From Alphaproteobacteria bacterium (GTDB lineage: Bacteria > Pseudomonadota > Alphaproteobacteria > Sphingomonadales > Sphingomonadaceae), in NCBI GenBank assembly GCA_028869975.1, contig JAGWQR010000011.1, positions 1 to 5,015 on the forward strand: a DNA stretch of 5,015 nt, read 5' to 3'. Shown one piece after another: positions 1 to 5,015 of the stretch. The notes under the pieces are model-generated. The model worked only from the letters and a program-made list of their open reading frames with translations. It did no database searches and had not been told where the DNA came from. A program made the position numbers and the translations under genes. How positions within the stretch are numbered: position 1 is the first letter of the stretch; every line of letters begins with the position of its first letter.

Positions 1-687
1 AACCCGATGGTGGTGCGCATTGCTGGCCTCGGCTATCAGAAGGGTTTTGGCGGCCATTTCCATAACGACAATTCAGTGGCGGTGCTGCGCGATATTCCGG
101 GGCTGATTCTCGCCTGCCCTTCGGATGGTGCGGAGGCAGCGTTGATGCTGCGCGAGTGCGTGCGGCTGGCGCGCGAGGAGCAAAGGCTGGTTGTATTCCT
201 TGAGCCGATTGCCCTCTACCCGATGCGTGATCTTCATGCCGAGAAGGATGGCGGCTGGATGCGCATTTATCCCGCGCCCGACGCGCGTGCGCATTTTGGC
301 GAGGTCGCCGTGCATGGGGAAGGCACCGATCTCGCGATTGTCAGTTTCGCCAACGGGGTTTACCTCTCGCGGCAGGCCGAGGCGCGCCTGAGCGCAGACG
401 GCATCTGCACCCGGATTATCGATCTGCGCTGGCTCAACCCGCTGCCCGAGGCGGCGCTGCTCAATGCCGTGAAGGGCTGCAAGCATATCTTGGTCGTGGA
501 TGAGACGCGGCGCACCGGCGGCGTCTCTGAGGCACTCATCACGCTGTTTGCAGCACATGACCTGCCCGCCACGCGGATTGCCGCGCACGACAGTTTCATC
601 GCGACCGGCCCGGCCTATGCCGCCACCATGCCCTCGGCGGAGGATATTGTGATCGCCGCGCGCATGCTTACCGGGAAACCCGTATGA
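1..687 (+). CDS. 2-oxoacid dehydrogenase E1, beta-type half (5' end cut off by window)
   Basis: This is the C-terminal 228 residues of a thiamine-diphosphate-dependent 2-oxoacid dehydrogenase E1 component (beta subunit, or the beta half of a fused alpha/beta chain). E1 decarboxylates a 2-oxo acid and passes the acyl group to a lipoyl E2. The frame is open from base 1 (N-P-M-V-V-R), so the ATG at 7 is internal; NPMVVRI matches the family interior. Visible residues 15-25 (GFGGHFHNDNS) correspond to the E1-beta active-site loop, usually ending H-S-Q-S. FLEPIALY (about 66-73) fits the end of the pyrimidine-binding domain. GTDLAIVSFANG (about 108-119), DLRWLNPLP and VDETRRTGG mark the transketolase C-terminal domain. 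Its stop overlaps the start of the following acyltransferase (ATGA), implying translational coupling. The substrate cannot be told; no alpha part or E2 is visible. The family call is firm, and whether it is fused or separate is unknown. Confidence 0.88.
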   Translation, partial: NPMVVRIAGLGYQKGFGGHFHNDNSVAVLRDIPGLILACPSDGAEAALMLRECVRLAREEQRLVVFLEPIALYPMRDLHAEKDGGWMRIYPAPDARAHFGEVAVHGEGTDLAIVSFANGVYLSRQAEARLSADGICTRIIDLRWLNPLPEAALLNAVKGCKHILVVDETRRTGGVSEALITLFAAHDLPATRIAAHDSFIATGPAYAATMPSAEDIVIAARMLTGKPV

Positions 688-1724
688 GCCGCAAAACCGC
701 AGTGGTCGTCTGCCCCGGGCGCGGCACCTACACCAAGGCCGAACTCGGCTCGCTCGCACGAGAGCACCCGGACAAGGCCGCACTGTTTTCGGGCTTTGAT
801 GCGCAGCGCGCCGCCAACGGGCAAGAAACGCTCGCGCAGCTCGATGGCGCACCCAGCTATTCCTTGGCGCGCCATACACGCGGCGACAATGCTTCCGCGC
901 TCATCTATGCCGCAACAATCGCCGATTTTCTGAGCATCAACCGCGAAACCTATGAGATTGTCGCGGTCACCGGCAATTCGATGGGCTGGTATTCGGCGCT
1001 GGCGTGCGGGGGCGCGCTTGATGCCGAAAACGGTTTCCGCGTCGCCAACACAATGGGGATGCTGATGCAGCACGCGCTGATCGGCGGGCAACTGGTCTAT
1101 CCGCATGTTGGCGATGACTGGCGGCCAGACCCCGCGCGCAAGGCCGAACTGCTGGGGCTGGTAGCCAACATTGATACACATGAAGGCTGCACGCTGGCGC
1201 TCTCGATTGATCTGGGCGGGATGCTCGTGCTGGCGGGCAATGATGCGGGACTAAAGGCGTTTGAAACTTCTGTGCCGCCGCTTGATGGCCGTTATCCACT
1301 GCGCCTCGCCAATCATGCCGCCTTCCATACCGCGCTTCAGGAACCTGTCGCGGCGCAAGGCCGCGCGCACCTCCCCCCGCCCCTGTTCGGCCAGCCTGCG
1401 CTGCCGCTCATCGACGGGCGTGGGCGCATATGGTGGCCGCACGCGGCGGACACCCAAGCGCTGTGGGACTATACACTGGCGGCGCAGGTGACGCAGCCCT
1501 ATGATTTCACCCGCGCGATCAGTATCGCCGCGCGTGAATTTGCGCCTGATGCCTTCATCATCACTGGGCCGGGCACGACGCTGGGCGGCGCGGTGGCGCA
1601 GGCGCTCATCCAGGCGGATTGGCGTGGCATGGCCTCGAAGGCCGGTTTTCAGGCGCGCCAGGCGGGTGACACGCCACCGCTCCTCGCCATGGGGAAGGCC
1701 GATCAACGCGCGCTTGTCATTTAG
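684..1724 (+). CDS. FabD-like acyltransferase (ACP S-malonyltransferase family, atypical active site)
   Basis: This 346-residue protein has the fold signature of malonyl-CoA:ACP transacylases, which carry acyl groups between CoA and acyl-carrier-protein thiols in the cytoplasm; FabD is usually about 310 residues. GNSMGWYSAL (97-106) is the nucleophile elbow with Ser99, usually GHSLGEYSAL. HAAFHTAL (211-218) supplies the likely catalytic His215. QPYDFTRAI (271-279) and ITGPGTTLGGAV (293-304) match the FabD C-terminal motifs. Two key positions differ: the N-terminal FPGQGSQ is here CPGRGTY, replacing the oxyanion Gln by Arg13, and the helix MRGKFMQ that carries the malonate-binding Arg117 of E. 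coli FabD reads MGMLMQ here, placing Met124 at that position. Strict malonyl use is therefore doubtful. The ATG overlaps the E1 stop, with GGGAA at 673-677, six bases upstream. Family call strong; donor and acceptor unknown. It is unlikely to be the housekeeping fabD, as no fab genes flank it. Confidence 0.85.
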   Translation: MSRKTAVVVCPGRGTYTKAELGSLAREHPDKAALFSGFDAQRAANGQETLAQLDGAPSYSLARHTRGDNASALIYAATIADFLSINRETYEIVAVTGNSMGWYSALACGGALDAENGFRVANTMGMLMQHALIGGQLVYPHVGDDWRPDPARKAELLGLVANIDTHEGCTLALSIDLGGMLVLAGNDAGLKAFETSVPPLDGRYPLRLANHAAFHTALQEPVAAQGRAHLPPPLFGQPALPLIDGRGRIWWPHAADTQALWDYTLAAQVTQPYDFTRAISIAAREFAPDAFIITGPGTTLGGAVAQALIQADWRGMASKAGFQARQAGDTPPLLAMGKADQRALVI

Positions 1725-1736
1725 CGCATCTGCGCT
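1723..1736 (+). repeat. Short inverted repeat at the acyltransferase stop codon
   Basis: AGCGC, a four-base ATCT centre and GCGCT form a perfect 5-bp stem (six if the inner A-T pair is counted) that starts within the TAG stop codon. It is followed by GC-rich sequence and not a T-run, so it is not a canonical intrinsic terminator. It could weakly pause transcription or be chance in GC-rich DNA. Confidence 0.3.
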
Positions 1737-1781
1737 TGCGGCTCCCTGACATTGGTGTAAACTGCGCACAGTATCGGGTAC

Positions 1782-1786
1782 GGAAG
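1782..1786 (+). promoter_or_regulatory. Ribosome binding site deciding the aldehyde dehydrogenase start
   Basis: GGAAG lies nine bases before the ATG at 1796. It supports that ATG over the in-frame TTG at 1736, which has no such site and would add 20 residues unlike the family N-terminus. The match is modest. Confidence 0.45.
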
Positions 1787-1795
1787 CAGACGGCC

Positions 1796-3235
1796 ATGAA
1801 CATCCACACGACCCTTGAAGCGGAAATTCCGGCGGAATTCAGTGATTGTTTCGCGGCGCAGCAGGCCGCCTATGCAACGTGCCGCAACCCCGATTATGCT
1901 GCGCGCAAGGCGGATGTACGCCAGCTGCTCCGGTTGATTGCGGAGAATGCCGATGCGCTGGTGGCGGCGGTCAATGCGGATTATGGCTGCCGGTGCAGCT
2001 TTGAAACCCGTGTCACCGAGATTTTGCAGGTGCAGGAGGGCGCGCTCGACACGATCAAACATCTGCGCTCATGGACGCGCCCGCAGCGCCGCGCGCTTGA
2101 TCCCACGCTTTTCCCGCTTGCCAAGGCGTGGACATTCCCGCAGCCGGTCGGCGTGGTGGGGATTGTCGTGCCCTGGAATTTCCCGATTGCGCTCGCCTTC
2201 CAGCCGCTGATCGCCGCGTTCGCCGCCGGCAACCGCGCGATGGTCAAGATGAGCGAAAATTCGGAGCATCTCGCGCAGGCGCTGATCGAGATTACGCCGC
2301 GCTACTTTGCGCAAGACAAGCTCGCCTTCTTCAGTGATGGCGGCGGGCGCGGCCCCTCCTTCACACGATTGCCGTTCGATCATCTCTTCTTCACCGGTTC
2401 GCCCGCGACAGGCCGCGCGGTGATGGCCAATGCCGCGCCCAATCTAACGCCGGTCACGCTCGAACTCGGCGGCAAATCGCCTGCCGTGGTCGCGCCCGAT
2501 TACCCGATGAAAGCGGCGGCGAACCGGATCATGTGGGCGAAGATGCTCAACGCCGGGCAGATTTGCACCAATGTCGATTATCTCTTCCTGCCCGAGGGCA
2601 AGATAGACGCATTCATCGCCGAAGCCACGCAGATTGTAACCAAGCGCTATCCCGACCTGACCAATGGCGATTTCACCGCGATCATCGACCAGCGCAGCTA
2701 TGAGCGGCTGCAAGCCACCCGTATGGATGCACAAGCCAAGGGCGCGCGACTCGTCAATCTGGCGGGCGGACAGCAGGGTGATCCCGCGCGCAGGATCATG
2801 CCGCCCGAGGCGGTGGTCGGCGCGAACGATGACATGATGGTCATGCAGCGTGAAATTTTCGGGCCATTGCTGCCGATCCTGACATACCGGGATCATCGCG
2901 AAGTGATCGACTATATCGGCGCGCGCCCGCGCCCGCTTGCGCTCTATCTTTATTCAAACGACCGGGCGTTGCAGCGCCGCTACCTTGATAACACGATCTC
3001 AGGCGGTGTGGGGATCAATGAATCGGTGATCCAGGCCGGGCTGCATTCGCTCCCCTTTGGCGGCTCGGGCAACAGCGGCATGGGCCAATATCACGGGAAG
3101 GAGGGTTTCCTCACCTTCTCCAAGCTGCGGCCGGTATTTCGCCAAGGGCCAATCCGCGCGCTCGATCTGATGATGCCGCCCTATGCGGGGCTGCCCACCC
3201 GGATGAGCAATTTCCTGCTGCGCTGGAAATCCTGA
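1796..3235 (+). CDS. Coniferyl-aldehyde-dehydrogenase-type aldehyde dehydrogenase
   Basis: This 479-residue NAD(P)-dependent aldehyde dehydrogenase oxidises an aldehyde to the acid; it resembles the class 3 / coniferyl aldehyde dehydrogenase branch and has its usual length. Visible landmarks are VPWNFP (125-130, with Asn128 of the oxyanion site), KMSE (151-154, with the cofactor-binding Lys), FTGSPATG (199-206, Rossmann loop), TLELGGKSP (221-229, with general base Glu223), LNAGQICTN (251-259, with nucleophile Cys257), EIFGP (353-357) and LPFGGSGNSGMG (419-430). The C-terminal PPYAGLPTRMSNFL resembles the class 3 tail. All catalytic residues are present, so it should be active. The ATG at 1796 is preferred because family members begin a short distance before the FAAQQAAYA helix. 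It lies 71 bases after the acyltransferase on the same strand, so it may share its transcript. The true substrate (aromatic, fatty or other aldehyde) cannot be read from sequence; 'coniferyl' is only a family label. Confidence 0.92.
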   Translation: MNIHTTLEAEIPAEFSDCFAAQQAAYATCRNPDYAARKADVRQLLRLIAENADALVAAVNADYGCRCSFETRVTEILQVQEGALDTIKHLRSWTRPQRRALDPTLFPLAKAWTFPQPVGVVGIVVPWNFPIALAFQPLIAAFAAGNRAMVKMSENSEHLAQALIEITPRYFAQDKLAFFSDGGGRGPSFTRLPFDHLFFTGSPATGRAVMANAAPNLTPVTLELGGKSPAVVAPDYPMKAAANRIMWAKMLNAGQICTNVDYLFLPEGKIDAFIAEATQIVTKRYPDLTNGDFTAIIDQRSYERLQATRMDAQAKGARLVNLAGGQQGDPARRIMPPEAVVGANDDMMVMQREIFGPLLPILTYRDHREVIDYIGARPRPLALYLYSNDRALQRRYLDNTISGGVGINESVIQAGLHSLPFGGSGNSGMGQYHGKEGFLTFSKLRPVFRQGPIRALDLMMPPYAGLPTRMSNFLLRWKS

Positions 3236-3259
3236 TATGTCCTGTCATGCCCGTTCAGG
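3231..3259. repeat. Weak inverted repeat across two converging stop codons
   Basis: CCTGA at 3231-3235 and TCAGG at 3255-3259 are inverted copies separated by 19 bases, each including the stop codon of one of the converging genes. A 5-bp stem with a long loop and no clear T-run makes only a poor terminator. No better terminator is visible in the 19-base gap between the two genes. Confidence 0.2.
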
Positions 3260-4106
3260 AGAAAATTTCGCGTAGTTGATCGGGCGAATCACCCTCTTTC
3301 ACCGCGCGCAATTCACGGTAGATCGAAACCAGAATCGCAAGGGTGAACAACGACAATGCGCCATTGATCTCGGCGCTCAAAATCGCGCTGAACAGCGAAA
3401 AATGCGGCAGCGCATCAAGGGGATTGGCATGGGGCACGAACATGGTCATGACCGATTGCCCCTGAAGCGGGATCTGGATAACCGCGCCAACCACCATATT
3501 CACCACCATCAGCACAATCATTGTAGCCAGAATGGTTGCGCGATTGCCTTTGGTGAGCGCTGCACTGCGCCCGAAGCTGCCAAACACGCCGACATCCTCA
3601 CCCACCAGCACCGGCACGACTACCGCCCACATCAACAGCAGAAACACGCCCGGCATGATCAGCAGCATGAAACCAAAGCTGATACCAAGGATCCAGAGGA
3701 TAAAAAGCGCCAGCATCGGCAGAAATTTGCGCAAACCCGTCGTCATGCACCCGAAGAGTGACTCGCCGCTGGCCAGCAACCCGCCGGTGGCCCCCGCATA
3801 AAAGAATAGCTGCACAACAAAAACCGCAATCGGACTGAGCCAATATTGTGGCGCTTCGAACGCTGCCAGCATCGCGCTGAGGTGCTGCAGATTGGCTGCC
3901 GGATTTGCAGGCGGCGGGTTGGCCAGAGTCATGGCCATAATATTTCGTGATGCCTCAGTCGAAATATAGGTTGCCAGCCCCATAAGGAGGTGGAGAATCA
4001 ACATGAATACGCCCACCCCGGCCAGATTATTCTTCAGCAGTTCAAATGCCCGCGAAAACACGCGTCCAAGACTGTAACTGTCATGAAAATGACTTGTATC
4101 CGGCAT
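3255..4106 (-). CDS. Multi-pass membrane protein, glycerophosphodiester phosphodiesterase membrane-domain-like
   Basis: This 283-residue integral membrane protein has no catalytic phosphodiesterase domain. About five or six hydrophobic segments are visible: about 29-48, 91-112, a long stretch 129-168 that probably holds two helices, 190-213, and 238-262. An opening amphipathic segment (SYSLGRVFSRAFELLKNN, 10-27) and the stretch PVLVGEDVGVFGSFGRSAALTKGNR (165-189) fit a pattern I associate with membrane domains of the glycerophosphoryl diester phosphodiesterase and related DUF families (hydrophobic pair, E-x-x-G-V-F, then R-S-x-x-L-T-K-G). A polar loop rich in Ala/Pro lies at about 60-88. The ATG is well supported by AGGAGGT five bases upstream. 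It is transcribed away from the DUF4129 gene across a shared 117-base region, suggesting a common envelope role or shared control. Function is unknown; the family name describes shape, not activity. Confidence 0.8.
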   Translation of the reverse strand: MPDTSHFHDSYSLGRVFSRAFELLKNNLAGVGVFMLILHLLMGLATYISTEASRNIMAMTLANPPPANPAANLQHLSAMLAAFEAPQYWLSPIAVFVVQLFFYAGATGGLLASGESLFGCMTTGLRKFLPMLALFILWILGISFGFMLLIMPGVFLLLMWAVVVPVLVGEDVGVFGSFGRSAALTKGNRATILATMIVLMVVNMVVGAVIQIPLQGQSVMTMFVPHANPLDALPHFSLFSAILSAEINGALSLFTLAILVSIYRELRAVKEGDSPDQLREIFS

Positions 4107-4111
4107 GATCT

Positions 4112-4118
4112 ACCTCCT
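4112..4118 (-). promoter_or_regulatory. Strong Shine-Dalgarno of the membrane protein gene
   Basis: On the minus strand this reads AGGAGGT, a near-perfect anti-16S match, five bases before the ATG ending at 4104. It is the best ribosome site in the window and fixes the start of the membrane protein. It also suggests efficient translation. Confidence 0.8.
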
Positions 4119-4170
4119 GCTCCGGCCTCAGTCTATCGCTCGTCTTGTTCGAGTCCAGTATTATTTTGAC

Positions 4171-4198
4171 TTGCGCAAATTCATTTCGCACGCATAAT
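4171..4198 (+). promoter_or_regulatory. Candidate promoter for the DUF4129 operon
   Basis: TTGCGC (4171-4176) and CATAAT (4193-4198) are separated by 16 bases and would fit a sigma-70-type -35/-10 pair, with transcription starting near 4205 and a leader of about 20 bases before the GTG. A closer -35 match, TTGACT at 4166-4171, is 21 bases from the same -10, which is too far. This is a pattern match only. Confidence 0.35.
4172..4190. repeat. Imperfect inverted repeat inside the candidate promoter
   Basis: TGCGCAAAT, TC, ATTTCGCA form a dyad (TGCG-AAAT against ATTT-CGCA) with one extra C in the left arm. It lies between the proposed -35 and -10, where a repressor could block both divergent promoters. 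It could equally be chance; no regulator gene is in the window. Confidence 0.35.
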
Positions 4199-4223
4199 CT
4201 CCGCAACCAAAGCTGGGGGATAA

Positions 4224-4907
4224 GTGACCGTTCCTGCCGTTCAACCTGTGCTGCTCCGCCTGCCTCCGGCATTCATGGCGGCGCATCAGAAGATGCTCGC
4301 AGACAGCAGCCTCCAGTTCCAGTGGATGACGATACCAGAAATTAAGCCCCCGGCATGGCTGGTCTGGCTCAACAAATGGGTGATAGATCCGGTCGCACGG
4401 GCGGTCGGCACCATGTTCCACTGGCTTGATCTGCATTTTGGCCCTTATGGTGCCTGGATATTCTGGGAGCTGGTCGTGGCGCTCGGGATGCTCATCCTTT
4501 ATTTCATCCTGCGCCATTTCGGGTGGCTGCACTTTTGGCAACGCAAGCGCGTGGCCGAGGAGAATGACCCGGAAGGCTGGCAGTTTGATCCAGCGCCGCT
4601 GCATCGCTATCTTGCAGAGGCGGATGCACTGGCGGGCACGGGTGATTATGAAGCCGCCGCGCATTTGCTGCTGTTGCGCTCGTTCGAGGATATTGCCGCG
4701 CGCCGGTCCAATCAGCTCCGCCCGGCGCACACCGCGCGCGAAATGGCGCAGGCCCCCATCATCCCCGAACGGGCCCGGCCGATGTTTGCCCTGATCGCCG
4801 CGCAGGTCGAGCTGAGTCTGTTCGGCGATGCCCGGCTGGATGCAGTGGGTTGGGAACGCTGCCGCGACGCCTATCGTAAATTCGCCATGCCCGGAAGCTG
4901 GATATGA
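4224..4907 (+). CDS. DUF4129 domain membrane protein
   Basis: This 227-residue protein has one clear transmembrane helix (about 76-100, GAWIFWELVVALGMLILYFIL) after a Trp-rich, probably membrane-surface stretch (44-72). A basic WQRKR stop follows, then the DUF4129 domain (about 125-222): RYLAEADALAGTGDYEAAAHLLLLRSFEDIAARR, then LRPAHTAREMA and a final Trp-rich WERCRDAYRKFAMPGSW. DUF4129 domains accompany MoxR ATPases, DUF58 proteins and transglutaminase-like proteins in envelope clusters; their biochemical role is not settled. An in-frame stop lies just before the GTG at 4224, so that is the longest possible start, with GGGGGA (4215-4220) close upstream. ATGs at 4275 and 4293 are alternatives; similarity to the family seems to begin near FMAAHQKMLADSSLQF (17-32), so 4275 cannot be excluded. 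Its stop overlaps the next start (ATGA), indicating an operon. Confidence 0.82.
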   Translation: MTVPAVQPVLLRLPPAFMAAHQKMLADSSLQFQWMTIPEIKPPAWLVWLNKWVIDPVARAVGTMFHWLDLHFGPYGAWIFWELVVALGMLILYFILRHFGWLHFWQRKRVAEENDPEGWQFDPAPLHRYLAEADALAGTGDYEAAAHLLLLRSFEDIAARRSNQLRPAHTAREMAQAPIIPERARPMFALIAAQVELSLFGDARLDAVGWERCRDAYRKFAMPGSWI

Positions 4908-5015
4908 ACACAGAAAAAGCCCAGCCGTTCAAAGCCGGATTGCTGCTCGGATTGGTCGGCGTGGCGCTGGCGGCGCTGATCGCTTTTGTTTTTCTCAACA
5001 GCTATGTGCCGCCGA
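4904..5015 (+). CDS. N-terminus of a membrane-anchored protein, probably DUF4350 (3' end cut off)
   Basis: An open frame begins with ATG overlapping the DUF4129 stop (ATGA) and runs off the window after 37 codons. GGAAG at 4893-4897 lies six bases upstream. The visible peptide has a short polar start (MNTEKAQPFKAG) followed by a single hydrophobic helix (about residues 11-31, rich in Leu/Val/Ala) and NSYVPP. This fits an N-terminal membrane anchor with the main body outside the cytoplasm. In related genomes the gene following DUF4129 is often a DUF4350 protein with just this layout, followed by a MoxR ATPase and a DUF58 protein. The DUF4350 identity is inferred from position and shape; no diagnostic domain sequence is inside the window. 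Confidence 0.7.
   Translation, partial: MNTEKAQPFKAGLLLGLVGVALAALIAFVFLNSYVPP

Larger units (their letters stand above)
4107..4223. promoter_or_regulatory. Divergent intergenic control region
   Basis: These 117 bases separate two divergently transcribed genes and must hold the promoters of both unless each is read through from elsewhere. The segment from about 4157 to 4200 is clearly richer in A/T than its surroundings. It contains an imperfect inverted repeat (4172-4190) and a possible + strand promoter. I could not find a convincing minus-strand -35/-10 pair. Confidence 0.6.

Noticed and set aside
73..879. Long open frame on the minus strand (268 codons) across the E1/acyltransferase junction
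   Set aside because: It lies antisense to two well-supported genes, its protein is rich in Arg/His/Gly with no recognisable domain, and such antisense frames are usual in GC-rich coding DNA.
615..1181. Open frame on the minus strand (188 codons) within the acyltransferase
   Set aside because: Shadow of the real gene; no family motif and no good ribosome site seen.
1746..1777. CTGACA and TATCGG as a promoter for the aldehyde dehydrogenase
   Set aside because: The spacing is about 20 bases and the -10 match is poor; read-through from the upstream genes is as likely.
1736..1795. TTG at 1736 as the aldehyde dehydrogenase start
   Set aside because: The 20 added residues do not resemble the family N-terminus, and the ATG at 1796 has a better-placed GGAAG.
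3276..3761. His/Gln-rich plus-strand frame opposite the membrane protein gene
   Set aside because: The composition is what the reverse complement of hydrophobic membrane codons yields; the minus-strand gene has coherent helices and a strong Shine-Dalgarno.
4146..4160. GTTCGAGTCC resembling a tRNA T-loop (possible tRNA remnant or attachment site)
   Set aside because: The flanking bases do not pair as a T-stem beyond one G-C pair, and no other tRNA arm or CCA end is nearby.

Overview
The window (about 60% GC by eye) looks like an alphaproteobacterial chromosome segment, most likely from a sphingomonad-type organism. I base this on the protein style (a coniferyl-aldehyde-dehydrogenase-type ALDH and a DUF4129 protein followed by a small membrane-anchored protein), on codon use rich in GCG/CGC/GGC, and on ATGA stop/start overlaps. 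This is an inference from family recognition, not a database match. I see no mobile elements, CRISPR arrays, rRNA or tRNA genes.

Left block, + strand (1-3235). The window opens inside a thiamine-diphosphate 2-oxoacid dehydrogenase E1 (beta-type half, start outside the window). It is joined by an ATGA overlap to a FabD-like acyltransferase. After 71 bases comes an NAD(P)-dependent aldehyde dehydrogenase of the coniferyl-aldehyde type. The first two are very probably co-translated. The acyltransferase keeps the Ser/His pair of the malonyl transferase fold but appears to have lost the arginine that holds a malonyl carboxylate. With an E1 beside it, this suggests that it moves a non-malonyl acyl group, perhaps one derived from a 2-oxo acid, onto or off a carrier. 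Any E1-alpha part, E2 or carrier protein would lie upstream of the window.

Right block (3255-5015). On the minus strand is a multi-pass membrane protein resembling the glycerophosphodiester phosphodiesterase membrane-domain family. It is preceded by a near-perfect Shine-Dalgarno. Divergent from it, across an AT-richer 117-base region with a plausible promoter and an imperfect inverted repeat, runs a DUF4129 protein. This overlaps by ATGA with a short N-terminal fragment of a single-span membrane protein, probably the DUF4350 partner. In related genomes DUF4129/DUF4350 genes commonly lead a MoxR AAA ATPase / DUF58 envelope operon, which would continue beyond the right edge.

The two blocks meet tail to tail at about 3236-3254 with only 19 bases between stop codons and no obvious strong terminator. 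The most interesting point is the altered active site of the acyltransferase together with its E1 partner. The rest is fairly ordinary chromosomal content.
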